From CAZJUO01 sp964549245 (GTDB taxonomy: Bacteria; Patescibacteriota; Patescibacteriia; UBA10025; JAHIVO01): DNA of 23,539 nt. Of the stretch, positions 13,605-21,328 are shown piece after piece. Made by a program: the position numbers and the translations under genes. The notes under the pieces were generated by a model, which saw nothing but the letters and a program-made list of their open reading frames with translations, did not search any database and was not told the origin of the DNA. Positions within the stretch are counted from its first letter, which is position 1. Every line of letters starts with the position of its first letter. The stretch lies in contig CAZJUO010000012.1 of assembly GCA_964549245.1 (NCBI GenBank), positions 1-23,539 on the forward strand, written 5' to 3'.

Positions 13605-14361
13605 TTTGGAGTGTATTGGGCAGCAAACGCGAAGATATCAGCGTCTGCATGGTTAGCGTCCTCGAAACTTCAGGTAAATTTATATTAATCGCTTCTGCTT
13701 GTAATACGATGCCGACTTTGGGCTGGTAATTTCGGTCATCGCTAAAATATTTGCACGTTCCTGCTTCACAGCGGTAAGAAATACGGCCAGCGGCCACACA
13801 GGCCGAATCACCGCCAACTAAACAGTCAACCGGATCACCAGGGCTAACAAATGGATCAGCGCTCGGGGTAATAGTAAATCGCAAAGCCTTGGTTGCCACG
13901 CTAGCCGGTGTAATATTCTGCCACTTGCTTTCACCGGTGATATCATCAATCTCATCGTCAATAGCGCAGTCATTGGCAGCACTGATAGTACAATACTGCA
14001 CCGCGTCCCCTAATCCATCATTGGCATCTTCTACTACGCTGCTTCGCCGATAAAATACTTGCTCTCCGGATTGGGTAATGATAGCCAAGACCACGTTTTC
14101 TTCAGTGGCTTCTGGATGCAAGTCAATATTATTATCATCATAAAATCCATAATTTATCTGCCCTAAGCGGATCTCCTGGGAAATAGCTTCAAACAAATAA
14201 CGCACGTCATCCTGCACCCGCTGCATGGCTACGACCTTCCGCTGGGCATTATTGATCAATAAATAAATATTTGTGGCCATCAAAACCGTCAGCACAAATA
14301 TTGACAGCGCGACAATCATCTCGATGAGGGTGAATCCTCTTTTGTTTTTAGAAAAAGTCAT
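13588..14361 (-). CDS. PilW-like minor pilin
   Basis: 257 aa. A class III leader precedes the cleavage site G9-F10-TLIE with E14 at +5, followed by a hydrophobic helix (about 10-32) and YLLINNAQRKVVAMQRVQDDVRYLFEAI, typical of PilW/PilJ-type prepilins. The C-terminal half is rich in cysteine (DCLVGGDSAC, YRCEAGTCKYF and others), likely paired as disulfides outside the cell. It would be cut and N-methylated by the PilD encoded upstream. It lies 49 bases after the PilV-like gene and overlaps the PilX-like gene. No SD is seen. Confidence 0.85.
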   Translation of the reverse strand: MTFSKNKRGFTLIEMIVALSIFVLTVLMATNIYLLINNAQRKVVAMQRVQDDVRYLFEAISQEIRLGQINYGFYDDNNIDLHPEATEENVVLAIITQSGEQVFYRRSSVVEDANDGLGDAVQYCTISAANDCAIDDEIDDITGESKWQNITPASVATKALRFTITPSADPFVSPGDPVDCLVGGDSACVAAGRISYRCEAGTCKYFSDDRNYQPKVGIVLQAEAININLPEVSRTLTMQTLISSRLLPNTLQNVQYY

Positions 14362-14410
14362 TGAAAATTGAAATTTGTTTGGTTATGGTGAATTGGTAAT
14401 TGGTTATTGC
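14362..14410. repeat. AT-rich repetitive spacer between two minor pilin genes
   Basis: Degenerate words such as ATTGAAAATTGAAATTTG and GAATTGGTAATTGGTTATTG occur on the + strand. They resemble words on the - strand of the gatC-gatA spacer (8599-8703). Confidence 0.35.
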
Positions 14411-15016
14411 TTAGAGAACTTGCCAGTTGTACAACCGATCTTCCAAAATTATTTTTTTGCTTGAAGTCTGGCTCGGCCAACGCACTTCTGAAACAATCCG
14501 CAGGCCTACTTCGTCGTCACCAGAGCAATCATTTGAAGGACTATTTGCCGAAATGATAGTTTCGTCCCCATTGCTGGCCCGGCAAATGGCGTTAATATTC
14601 ATAATTCTATAAAATTGCGAATTGGCGCCTGGAGCCGCGTCCCCCTGATAATATGCGTCCGTAGCCGAGTCATAGGTGATGGCAGTAAAGTCATTCTTGG
14701 AAAAATCCAAACCAAAGGCAGAAGTGCCGTCAATAACCGGGATGGCCGTCGTGTCATCGCCGGCCCCGTCATTCAATCCTTCATCCCAAACCGGGCCCGT
14801 ATCGTCGAGCCAATTGCTGTCGCGGATATTGCGCACGAGCTCTATGCCTTCGCGCGCTAAGCTGGTGCCAATTAACTTATTTCTGCTTTCGCGTCCGGCG
14901 TTAATACTGGTTACGATCAAAGCGATAGTCGCAGTCAAAGTGGAAACCAAAATGAATAGGGCTATCAAAAGCTCCAATAAACTCTGTCCTTGCTGGTTGT
15001 GTCTGATATTTTTCAT
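14411..15016 (-). CDS. PilV-like minor pilin
   Basis: 201 aa. The leader ends at G10, cleavage would give Q11-SLLE with E15 at +5, and a hydrophobic helix (about 13-38) follows. QSLLE in place of FTLIE is common in PilV/PulI-type minor pilins. The stretch GTSLAREGIELVRNIRDSNWL is typical of the family. It has two cysteines in the C-terminal half (RAS and SNDC region). It lies between the FimT- and PilW-like genes, 6 bases from the former, in a FimT-PilV-PilW-PilX order like that of other type IV pilus minor pilin operons. Confidence 0.85.
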   Translation of the reverse strand: MKNIRHNQQGQSLLELLIALFILVSTLTATIALIVTSINAGRESRNKLIGTSLAREGIELVRNIRDSNWLDDTGPVWDEGLNDGAGDDTTAIPVIDGTSAFGLDFSKNDFTAITYDSATDAYYQGDAAPGANSQFYRIMNINAICRASNGDETIISANSPSNDCSGDDEVGLRIVSEVRWPSQTSSKKIILEDRLYNWQVL

Positions 15017-15022
15017 AGTTGA

Positions 15023-15700
15023 TTAATAATTACAATTGCTGTTGGCTTCACTGATTTGGCCGGAAATGCGGTTGAGGCTGATGAGGCGGCATTGGCCGCT
15101 TACCCTGGAACTAGCCACCATAATTTCCACCACCGTTGGCAGTTCACTGTCCACCTCGTACTCCACTTGGTCAAGATATATTAGAACCTTGCCAGTTGGC
15201 GGCTCAAAAGTCACATCGAAAAATTTGCTGTCCGGATCTTCAAATAACACCCCGTCAATACGATAGCTGTCAATATAAATATTATCTTTGCCAATATATT
15301 CGTCTATGACCAAATAATCATCGGTAGCATCGTCATAGACATGATTGCTCGACGTATCGCCAAACAACTGGTACCGTTCCTGGCTGCTGATAGCTATTCC
15401 ATACCCGCCGCGAGGCACCCCTTTGATGCAACCCGTCCCGCCGCAATAGGTATCATCACTGCACGGCCGCAGTTCGTTAGCCGCTGAACCCGCCTGGCAA
15501 AAATTAACGCTATTTCCACCTATGCTATAACTTTGGGCTAAGCGTAAGTGCTGCAACAAATCCGTACCCGCGGCACGCAGCTCCTGAACCCGGCGGCCGT
15601 GCTGAAAATTGGCCATAACGACAATCGTTAACAAACCAATAATAGCAATAACGATCAATAGCTCGGTTAATGTAAATCCTCGGTTGGAAAAACGCTTCAT
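15023..15700 (-). CDS. GspH/FimT-like minor pilin
   Basis: 225 aa. Cleavage after G8 gives F9-TLTELLIVIAIIGLLTIVV with E13 at +5. The segment LRAAGTDLLQHLRLAQSYSIGG is typical of GspH/FimT domains. Four cysteines lie close together in about residues 64-88 (NFCQAG, RPCSDD, YCGGTGC), and another pair is near the end (GQCRLIS, NSNCNY), suggesting disulfides. Its start overlaps the end of pilD by 4 bases (ATGA), which implies translational coupling. Confidence 0.87.
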   Translation of the reverse strand: MKRFSNRGFTLTELLIVIAIIGLLTIVVMANFQHGRRVQELRAAGTDLLQHLRLAQSYSIGGNSVNFCQAGSAANELRPCSDDTYCGGTGCIKGVPRGGYGIAISSQERYQLFGDTSSNHVYDDATDDYLVIDEYIGKDNIYIDSYRIDGVLFEDPDSKFFDVTFEPPTGKVLIYLDQVEYEVDSELPTVVEIMVASSRVSGQCRLISLNRISGQISEANSNCNY

Positions 15701-16449
15701 AATAAGAAAAGCCCTTTATAATAATATACTACCTCACCGCCGATAAAAAAGGTAGCCAGGGTAGCCATGCTTAAAAAGGTGCCAAAAGGGACCTGGCTTT
15801 TCCATTTTTTTTTGCCAAAATAAATCAGCATTAAACCGATTACTGAACCGAGCACATAAGCAATAAATAAAGCCACTAACAGATATTGGTATCCAAGCAT
15901 AGCACCCATCAAAGCGCCCAAACGGATGTCGCCGCCGCCGATCCACTTGCCTTTGGAAAATACAAACTGCAAAAAGAAAAACCCGCCGCCGATCAGAACA
16001 CCCAACAAAATATGCACGATACTTATTTCCAAAACAAAATATGAAAGAATAATGGCGACAATCAATCCGGGAATCGTCACCTTATCCAAGATCAAATAGT
16101 ACAAAAGGTCATAGACAAAAATTACAACCAAAATACAAGCATACAGTACATAAACCAGCCAGGCCGCCGTCAAACTAAACTTGAGATACAGTAATAAAAA
16201 AACGATAGCGCAAACGGTTTCCACGATAGGGTACTGCCAGGATATTTTCTTTTTACAGTTCCGGCATCGGCCCCGTAAAAAAAGAAAGCTAAAAACAGGT
16301 ATCAAATCAAGTATGGCCAGTGGCTTTTTGCAATGTGGGCAAAACGATCTGCCCTTAATAAAACTTGCCTTGGCATGCAAACGGTAAATAACCGCATTTA
16401 AAAAACTCCCTACCACTAATCCAAAAATGACCACAAAAAATTCTATCAT
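15697..16449 (-). CDS. pilD: Prepilin peptidase / N-methyltransferase
   Basis: 250 aa, an A24-family membrane aspartyl protease that removes class III leaders and methylates the new N-terminus. The N-terminal GSFLNAVIYRL motif and the four cysteines C37, C40, C62 and C65 of the methyltransferase zinc site are present. The catalytic aspartates are D114 (VYDLLYYLILDKVTIP) and D174 in GGGDIRLG. The usual Lys of GxGDxK is Arg here. About seven to eight membrane segments. It leads an operon with four minor pilins. The extended -10 box ends 9 bases before the ATG, so the mRNA should have almost no leader. Confidence 0.95.
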   Translation of the reverse strand: MIEFFVVIFGLVVGSFLNAVIYRLHAKASFIKGRSFCPHCKKPLAILDLIPVFSFLFLRGRCRNCKKKISWQYPIVETVCAIVFLLLYLKFSLTAAWLVYVLYACILVVIFVYDLLYYLILDKVTIPGLIVAIILSYFVLEISIVHILLGVLIGGGFFFLQFVFSKGKWIGGGDIRLGALMGAMLGYQYLLVALFIAYVLGSVIGLMLIYFGKKKWKSQVPFGTFLSMATLATFFIGGEVVYYYKGLFLL

Positions 16450-16458
16450 AACTACTAT

Positions 16459-16487
16459 AGTATACCAGAAAAACCCTTATTTGATAA
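16459..16487 (-). promoter_or_regulatory. Promoter of the pilD-minor pilin operon
   Basis: On the - strand TTATCA (16487-16482), a 17-base spacer ending TGG, then TATACT (16464-16459), an extended -10. The start is expected near 16452, 3 bases before the ATG. Confidence 0.6.
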
Positions 16488-16490
16488 ATC

Positions 16491-16522
16491 AAAAAACACC
16501 CGCTGTTCAGGTAGATTCAGGG
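16491..16522 (-). terminator. Intrinsic terminator of the pilin pair upstream of pilD
   Basis: On the - strand CCCTG (16522-16518) pairs with CAGcGGG (16505-16499, one bulge), followed by TG and TTTTTT. It lies 13 bases past the stop at 16536. Confidence 0.6.
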
Positions 16523-16535
16523 TTTTTTGGCTATT

Positions 16536-16955
16536 TTATTGAATGCCGTCTTGGGTAAGCAGGTGCTCTCCAGCGGTTAAATTTTGGTAATCTTTTTCCA
16601 AGGTAAAAGTGATGCCATATTCATTTTCCGTGGGTACGGTAGATACCTTATATTGATATTTTCCTGGATCTTCCAGCTGATTGATCGTCGAGTAATACTC
16701 ACCCAAACTGCACTGGCTAACCAACATACCAGCTTGATTGCATCCGTTTTCGGCCGCTAGGGCATAACTGGCCTGTTGGTTGTATAAAAATTCAAAAGCC
16801 GCCTGTACCCGAGTCATATCTGACAAGCGTACCGCGTCTCGCGTATGGGCTTTCTCGTTATTAATTAAAACAAATGCTCCACCAACCGTAGCTCCAAAAA
16901 CGACTACGATAATGATGATGCTAAGGATTGATAAGCCTTTTTGGCTGAATAACAT
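16536..16955 (-). CDS. Pilin-like protein without Glu5
   Basis: 139 aa. A short basic head (MLFSQKG) is followed by a hydrophobic helix (about 8-30) and an amphipathic run AHTRDAVRLSDMTRVQAAFEFLYNQQASYAL that matches the alpha-1 pattern of pilins. If cut after G7 the mature form would begin LSILS, with Ser rather than Glu at +5. Glu5 is normally needed for methylation and assembly, so this may be an unusual minor pilin or a non-assembled relative. Two cysteines (NGCNQAG, SQCSLG) may pair. It follows the pilin at 16973-17470 by 17 bases. Confidence 0.75.
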   Translation of the reverse strand: MLFSQKGLSILSIIIIVVVFGATVGGAFVLINNEKAHTRDAVRLSDMTRVQAAFEFLYNQQASYALAAENGCNQAGMLVSQCSLGEYYSTINQLEDPGKYQYKVSTVPTENEYGITFTLEKDYQNLTAGEHLLTQDGIQ

Positions 16956-16972
16956 AATTTAAATATTAATCA

Positions 16973-17470
16973 TTACGTACCGGGCAGGGTCGGACAATGA
17001 TCACCCTCGCCGGTGATGCCGTTACTGTATATGAAAAACCACTGGCGGTTTTTTCCTTCCTGATGAAAGCACAAGACATAATCTTTGTGACTAGTATTTT
17101 CGTTGGTGTCATAATAATAATAATACAGTCCGCCGCCCACATCGTTAACTGGATCCACAAAGGTACTGCTCAAATACCCGGGGCACAAGGGGTTATTGGT
17201 TTCTGAAAAAATCATTCCATCAGAAGGCCCGATACTGGTGTCTGGCCCGTCGCCGCCGGCAGTCACCGGCGCGGGATACTGATTAAACGTCGTTTGATAC
17301 AAAGCTAACCCTAAACGCAGTTGGGCCAGATCAGAAATACGACGAGCGTCGCGGGCCGAGGCCCTGGCGCCGCGCAGACTGACCAGCCCGATAGATGTCA
17401 ATATGCCGATAATGGCTATAGCCACCAGCAGCTCTATTAAGGTAAAACCCTTTGTTCGATTTTCCGTCAT
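16973..17470 (-). CDS. Type IV pilin-like protein
   Basis: 165 aa. Leader MTENRTKG, then F9-TLIELLVAIAIIGILTSIGLVSL with E13 at +5, and GARASARDARRISDLAQLRLGLALYQ, a helix shared in pattern with the pilin at 20617-21096 (GAREKARDATRKSDLSQ...). The C-terminal part has an NNPLCPGYLSSTFVDPVND segment and Cys near the end (GDHCPTLPGT). It would be processed by PilD. A TATAAT at 17485-17480 lies 9 bases before the ATG, so its mRNA should be nearly leaderless. Confidence 0.88.
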   Translation of the reverse strand: MTENRTKGFTLIELLVAIAIIGILTSIGLVSLRGARASARDARRISDLAQLRLGLALYQTTFNQYPAPVTAGGDGPDTSIGPSDGMIFSETNNPLCPGYLSSTFVDPVNDVGGGLYYYYYDTNENTSHKDYVLCFHQEGKNRQWFFIYSNGITGEGDHCPTLPGT

Positions 17471-17479
17471 AACATTTGT

Positions 17480-17485
17480 ATTATA
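17480..17485 (-). promoter_or_regulatory. Probable -10 box of the pilin at 16973-17470
   Basis: Consensus TATAAT on the - strand, 9 bases before the ATG at 17470. No clear -35 box is visible. The start would leave a leader of about 3 bases. Confidence 0.45.
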
Positions 17486-17500
17486 CTACACATAAGGTAT

Positions 17501-19480
17501 TTAATCCAGCACGTCTCGGCTCATTTCCTCTAGTTTTGATTTGGCCAATTCGAAATCAGGTTTAATAGTTAAAGCCATTTCATACTGTATGAGAGCTTGT
17601 TTTTTGTTTCCCTGCTGCTCATATACCTGGCCCAGTAATGTTCTTAAAAAAGCTAACTGAACTTTCATATTTGGATTACTAGTATTAATTCCCGGCGGAT
17701 AATATCGTAAAATCGAATACATGATCTCCTTTGCTTTTTGATATTCTTCTTGTTCATAATATACTATAGCCAAATCATAGTAATAATCAGGACGAAATAA
17801 AGGATTATACTCAATAGCTTTGCTGTACGATTCTATGGCCAAGTCATATTTTCCCTGTTCAAAATATAAGCGCCCCAAAGCACGATGGAGGAAATATTCT
17901 TCAGGACTCAAGGCCAATCCGCTCCTAGCTTTATCCTCCAGTATTTTAAAATCATCTGTGGTCATCAGAAAATTATAACGTAACCGTTCCTGAATATAAT
18001 TTGACAGCATCAGCGTATCAGGATCATACTGTAAACCATTGTTATAATACTCGGCTACCTCTCCTAAAGTTTCCCGATTTACCGCTCTTTCAGCTGCATC
18101 AAAATAATAAGCTCCTAAAAATACAGTGATTCCTCGTAATAAAATAACTATAGCCAGAATAATGCCTACCGCTTTGGTTATTTTCACCAATTTACTTCCG
18201 CGTTCTGAAAGGTTATAACTTTCACCGCCAGACTGCCTACTGCGCCAACCCAAACACATACCACAAACCAACCAAAATAAAATAAATACCGCCGGAAACT
18301 GCCAGCTAAAATCAAACAGCGCGTGAATGGTTGAACCTATCACTCCTAAGCCAAGCCCCAGCAAAACTATCTTTCTGCTGTAATCTGATTCGTACTTGAC
18401 TACCCTATATATCTGAATAACTAAAAAGACAATAAACGCTCCAAAAAATACAAGACCAAAAAAACCTGTTTCAGCAGCTGTTTGTAAAAAATAGTTATGC
18501 GCATACCTCGGCTGCTCAATGACCGAATACGCGTATCGGCCATAGGTAGACTGAAAGGTGTCTAAACCGCTGCCCGTCAGCAAATGGTCGAAAAATATAT
18601 CAATGGCTGACCGATTAAAATTTAATCGCTGATAAAAACTTCTGATCACTGATTCTGTGGGTATCGTTTCATAAATTTTTATAGCTTCACCTAAATCATT
18701 ATTCTGCTGAAAACGAAATAATACCAAACCAAGACTTACTACTACCAAAGATATCAAAAATACGACAAGTGACTTTTTGGTAAAAATTTTCTTTTTAAAA
18801 TAAAACAACAGTACTACTATCGGGACTATCAAACTAACCCAGGCAGTAAATGAATAGCTTAGCCACAATGCAATAGCGATAACTACCGTGCTGACCCCGT
18901 ATATATACTTTGCCTTCCACGATTTTGCAGCGATTAGTAATGTGAAACCCAGAGGCAAACCAAACAATAAGTACCCCCCAAGCGCGTTGGCATTAAACAA
19001 CAAACCCGTAGCGCGATCATATGATTGGTTTAGATACATTATCAAGGCAATAACTGCCGCTAAGATAGTGCTGGTTAAAACTGCTAAAGCGACGACTTTT
19101 ATATATCTCCATTCACGAAAAAATAAAAATGCCGTTATGCAAATCCCTCCGTACGTAAACAACAAAAACAAAAAATTAAAACTGACATAATAATTACTTG
19201 AAAAAAAACTGACCACCAAGACTGTCATTAAAAATAATAATAAATAAAAAAGCGGATGTGTAATTATTTTCTTGTTAGAAAAAGACGGGTTGTTTTTCGG
19301 AGCATAAACTAGAATAATGAATAACAGTACTAAAAAACTTATAATATATAAAATCGACTGCAGCCATTTACTCCATTCGCCAGAAAAAAACGACGGTAGT
19401 ATAATCAATACTATAAAACCGCCGAGAATTATATTTTTTCTAAAAGTGGTGATATTTTCCGTTACTTTTTGTAGTACCAT
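17501..19480 (-). CDS. O-antigen ligase/Wzy-like membrane protein with C-terminal TPR repeats
   Basis: 659 aa. About ten to twelve membrane segments fill residues 18-470. The Wzy_C-type core includes the conserved periplasmic-side stretch RYAHNYFLQTAAETGFFG (near residue 330). Residues about 475-655 form TPR-like helices (ALGRLYFEQGKYDLAIESYSKAIEYNP, LGQVYEQQGNKKQALIQYEMALTIKPDFELA). The superfamily transfers or polymerises lipid-linked glycans, and pilin or general protein O-glycosyltransferases (PglL/TfpW type) belong to it. It follows the GT2 gene by 8 bases and sits among pilins, so pilin glycosylation is a fair inference. A surface polysaccharide ligase is the alternative. Confidence 0.85.
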   Translation of the reverse strand: MVLQKVTENITTFRKNIILGGFIVLIILPSFFSGEWSKWLQSILYIISFLVLLFIILVYAPKNNPSFSNKKIITHPLFYLLLFLMTVLVVSFFSSNYYVSFNFLFLLFTYGGICITAFLFFREWRYIKVVALAVLTSTILAAVIALIMYLNQSYDRATGLLFNANALGGYLLFGLPLGFTLLIAAKSWKAKYIYGVSTVVIAIALWLSYSFTAWVSLIVPIVVLLFYFKKKIFTKKSLVVFLISLVVVSLGLVLFRFQQNNDLGEAIKIYETIPTESVIRSFYQRLNFNRSAIDIFFDHLLTGSGLDTFQSTYGRYAYSVIEQPRYAHNYFLQTAAETGFFGLVFFGAFIVFLVIQIYRVVKYESDYSRKIVLLGLGLGVIGSTIHALFDFSWQFPAVFILFWLVCGMCLGWRSRQSGGESYNLSERGSKLVKITKAVGIILAIVILLRGITVFLGAYYFDAAERAVNRETLGEVAEYYNNGLQYDPDTLMLSNYIQERLRYNFLMTTDDFKILEDKARSGLALSPEEYFLHRALGRLYFEQGKYDLAIESYSKAIEYNPLFRPDYYYDLAIVYYEQEEYQKAKEIMYSILRYYPPGINTSNPNMKVQLAFLRTLLGQVYEQQGNKKQALIQYEMALTIKPDFELAKSKLEEMSRDVLD

Positions 19481-19488
19481 TAATAAAG

Positions 19489-20484
19489 CTATTTATTTTT
19501 TTCTATTGAATAATTTTTCAGCCAATCATTCATGGCCATACGGCTAATCTTTCTTCGTTTTTGCATAGTCTTTCTTGCCATAATTAAATAAGGAAGGTGC
19601 CCTAATGCCGAATAGGCTATTTTTAAATACAACCAGACCTCTTGAACCGGTGCAATAACATGTTCCCCATCCACTGACTCCCTACCTTTCAAAGCTGATC
19701 GCCACCACCTAACTGGGTAGTTTTTAGAGGCTAAAAAAATTCTATTTCTACCGGCTTGGAAACGGCGGAAAAGATACGATATCTTCTTGGTAGTGGCTGA
19801 AACTTTGTGATAGACAATAGCTTTTGGCGCGTACATTATTTTCCAATTCCGCAGACGAGCTCGCACTGACAAATCAACATCTTCAATATAGGCAAAAAAC
19901 TTGCTATCAAAATAATCCTCGCCTTGCTGGATGTCTTCCAGCATTTCCCGCCGGTACAAAGCAGCTCCGGCCCGCGCTGAAAAACACTCTTCAACCGTAT
20001 TGTACTGCCCCTTATCTTCTTCTTTATAGCCTCGAGTAACCACTTTCAGTGTGCCTGACAAAATGTAGTCGCCGGCTGAATCAATAATATTTCGCTGATT
20101 ATAAAAAAGCATTTTACTGCACACTGCTCCAATATGCTTATCAGAAATGGCTACTGCCAATAATGATTCCAACCAGTACATATCAACTTCAGTGTCATTA
20201 TTTAGAGTAACTATAAACCGAATATTTTTTTCAACTAAAGCTTGGCGGATACCTATATTGTTTCCTTCAGCAAAACCCGTATTGCTGTCAAGAGCAATAA
20301 TTTTCACTGAAGGAAAATACTCTTTCACATAGTCAACCGAACCGTCTGTTGATCCATTATCCACCAGCCAGATTTGATAATCAGATGACGGTAGTGATTG
20401 ACGCAATACGGAACGCAAACAGACAGACAAGTGCTCCTTGCCATTCCAATTCAGAATGATTATTGCAATAAATGGTCGCTTCAT
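19489..20484 (-). CDS. Family 2 glycosyltransferase
   Basis: 331 aa from the ATG at 20484 (MKRPFIAIII). An in-frame ATG at 20550 lies upstream of the TATAAT, so it would be outside the transcript. The GT-A fold is clear: IIILNWNGKEHL at the start, LVDNGSTDGSVD, and the LNNDTEVD motif holding the metal-binding acidic residues. ARAGAALYRREML and YIEDVDLSVRARLRNW (the acceptor-site ED) are typical of rhamnosyltransferase-like GT2 enzymes. It is cytoplasmic or membrane-associated and would move a sugar from a nucleotide donor to a lipid or glycan. It forms an operon with the O-antigen-ligase-like gene. Confidence 0.9.
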   Translation of the reverse strand: MKRPFIAIIILNWNGKEHLSVCLRSVLRQSLPSSDYQIWLVDNGSTDGSVDYVKEYFPSVKIIALDSNTGFAEGNNIGIRQALVEKNIRFIVTLNNDTEVDMYWLESLLAVAISDKHIGAVCSKMLFYNQRNIIDSAGDYILSGTLKVVTRGYKEEDKGQYNTVEECFSARAGAALYRREMLEDIQQGEDYFDSKFFAYIEDVDLSVRARLRNWKIMYAPKAIVYHKVSATTKKISYLFRRFQAGRNRIFLASKNYPVRWWRSALKGRESVDGEHVIAPVQEVWLYLKIAYSALGHLPYLIMARKTMQKRRKISRMAMNDWLKNYSIEKNK

Positions 20485-20514
20485 AAATACTAAGAGATAT
20501 AACTTGTGCCTTAT

Positions 20515-20523
20515 ATTATACCA
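20515..20523 (-). promoter_or_regulatory. Extended -10 promoter of the glycosyltransferase operon
   Basis: TGGTATAAT on the - strand (20523-20515). No strong -35 is needed for such promoters and none is clear. Start near 20508, which rules out the upstream ATG at 20550. Confidence 0.55.
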
Positions 20524-20538
20524 AATGCTAGCCAATTC

Positions 20539-20572
20539 AAAAAGCGCCATAGTCTAGCTACTAGCGCTTTTT
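20539..20572 (-). terminator. Intrinsic terminator of the probable major pilin gene
   Basis: On the - strand AAAAAGCGC (20572-20564) pairs with GCGCTTTTT (20547-20539). An inner TAGT/ACTA pairing extends the stem. It lies 44 bases past the stop. Confidence 0.8.
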
Positions 20573-20616
20573 GTTATGTATGTTTATTTACAATTCTGTA
20601 AGTATCATCAGATTTT

Positions 20617-21096
20617 CTAGCCACAGGCCCCCATATCAGCCACGACATCACCATCTCCTGATCTACCATCACCAGTAATCCAATAATAGAACGGACCGCC
20701 AGTGCCAGGTGATTCTAACTGGGTGTATAACCGGAAACCACCATTGATGACTGAATCAACAGTACACGTTTCATAAACATATTTATAGTTTCCGCTGTTC
20801 TGCGGATCTTCTACTGCTGTACTGATATACGCATTATAAATAGGATTATTGGTTTCAGTGGTGTCAAAGATACCATCACCAGTAACACTATCATCCGGAC
20901 CAGTCGGATAGGCACTGTTATTATCATCAGCATACAGCACTAGGGCTGTCTTTACCTGTGAGAGATCTGATTTACGTGTGGCGTCACGGGCTTTTTCCCG
21001 GGCGCCGTTTAAAGCGACCAAACCAATGGTAGCCAAAATACCGATAATAGCGATAACGACCAATAACTCAATAAGTGTAAAACCTTTTCGTTTCAT
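20617..21096 (-). CDS. Probable major type IV pilin
   Basis: 159 aa from the ATG at 21096 (MKRKGFTLIE), chosen because of the very strong SD (AAGGGGGT, 21110-21103) and because a 5-residue leader with cleavage at G5-F6 and E10 at +5 is ideal. The frame extends upstream without stop to 21162, but that part reads as leader sequence. The helix FTLIELLVVIAIIGILATIGLVALNGAREKARDATRKSDLSQVKTALVLYADDN is typical of pseudopilin/PilA-like proteins of this group. Two cysteines (ETCTVDS and MGACG at the end) probably form the D-loop disulfide. Its own promoter, a long structured leader, strong SD and a terminator make it the best major pilin candidate. Confidence 0.88.
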   Translation of the reverse strand: MKRKGFTLIELLVVIAIIGILATIGLVALNGAREKARDATRKSDLSQVKTALVLYADDNNSAYPTGPDDSVTGDGIFDTTETNNPIYNAYISTAVEDPQNSGNYKYVYETCTVDSVINGGFRLYTQLESPGTGGPFYYWITGDGRSGDGDVVADMGACG

Positions 21097-21135
21097 GAAT
21101 TCACCCCCTTTCATAATATCAGAAAGGAATTCATG
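21094..21135 (-). promoter_or_regulatory. Leader hairpin that pairs the pilin start codon
   Basis: On the - strand CATGAATTC (21135-21127) is the exact complement of GAATTCATG (21102-21094), which includes the start codon. Inside, CTTTC (21126-21122) pairs with GAAAG (21112-21108). The SD (21110-21103) lies partly in the inner stem and partly in a 5-base bulge. So 14 bp hide the start site. A 7-codon upstream frame (ATG at 21134) overlaps the hairpin. Confidence 0.7.
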
Positions 21136-21274
21136 ATATATGTATAATGATTCACAGATCACGGATCCGAGTTGACCCGTGCCTAATCATACATAAACAT
21201 TAAAAATTCCAGTCTGTTAATGATTAAACAAATAATGTGCAATTAAAGAACAAAAAGAACTTGTGATTATCTAT

Positions 21275-21303
21275 ATCATATCACATTTTCTAAAAAAAGT
21301 CAA
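21275..21303 (-). promoter_or_regulatory. Promoter of the probable major pilin
   Basis: On the - strand TTGACT (21303-21298), a 17-base spacer and TATGAT (21280-21275). Start near 21268, giving a leader of about 170 bases. The leader also holds a CACGG/CCGTG stem (21160-21164 with 21177-21181). Confidence 0.7.
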
Positions 21304-21328
21304 AGTAACTTCATTACTTACTACTGCT

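Noticed and set aside
20485..20550. N-terminal extension of the GT2 protein to an ATG at 20550
   Set aside because: A TATAAT at 20515-20520 puts the transcript start downstream of that ATG, and the GT-A fold begins at residue 5 of the shorter form.
21097..21162. N-terminal extension of the major pilin to an ATG at 21162
   Set aside because: The extension is in the structured leader. The SD and the 5-residue class III leader support 21096.
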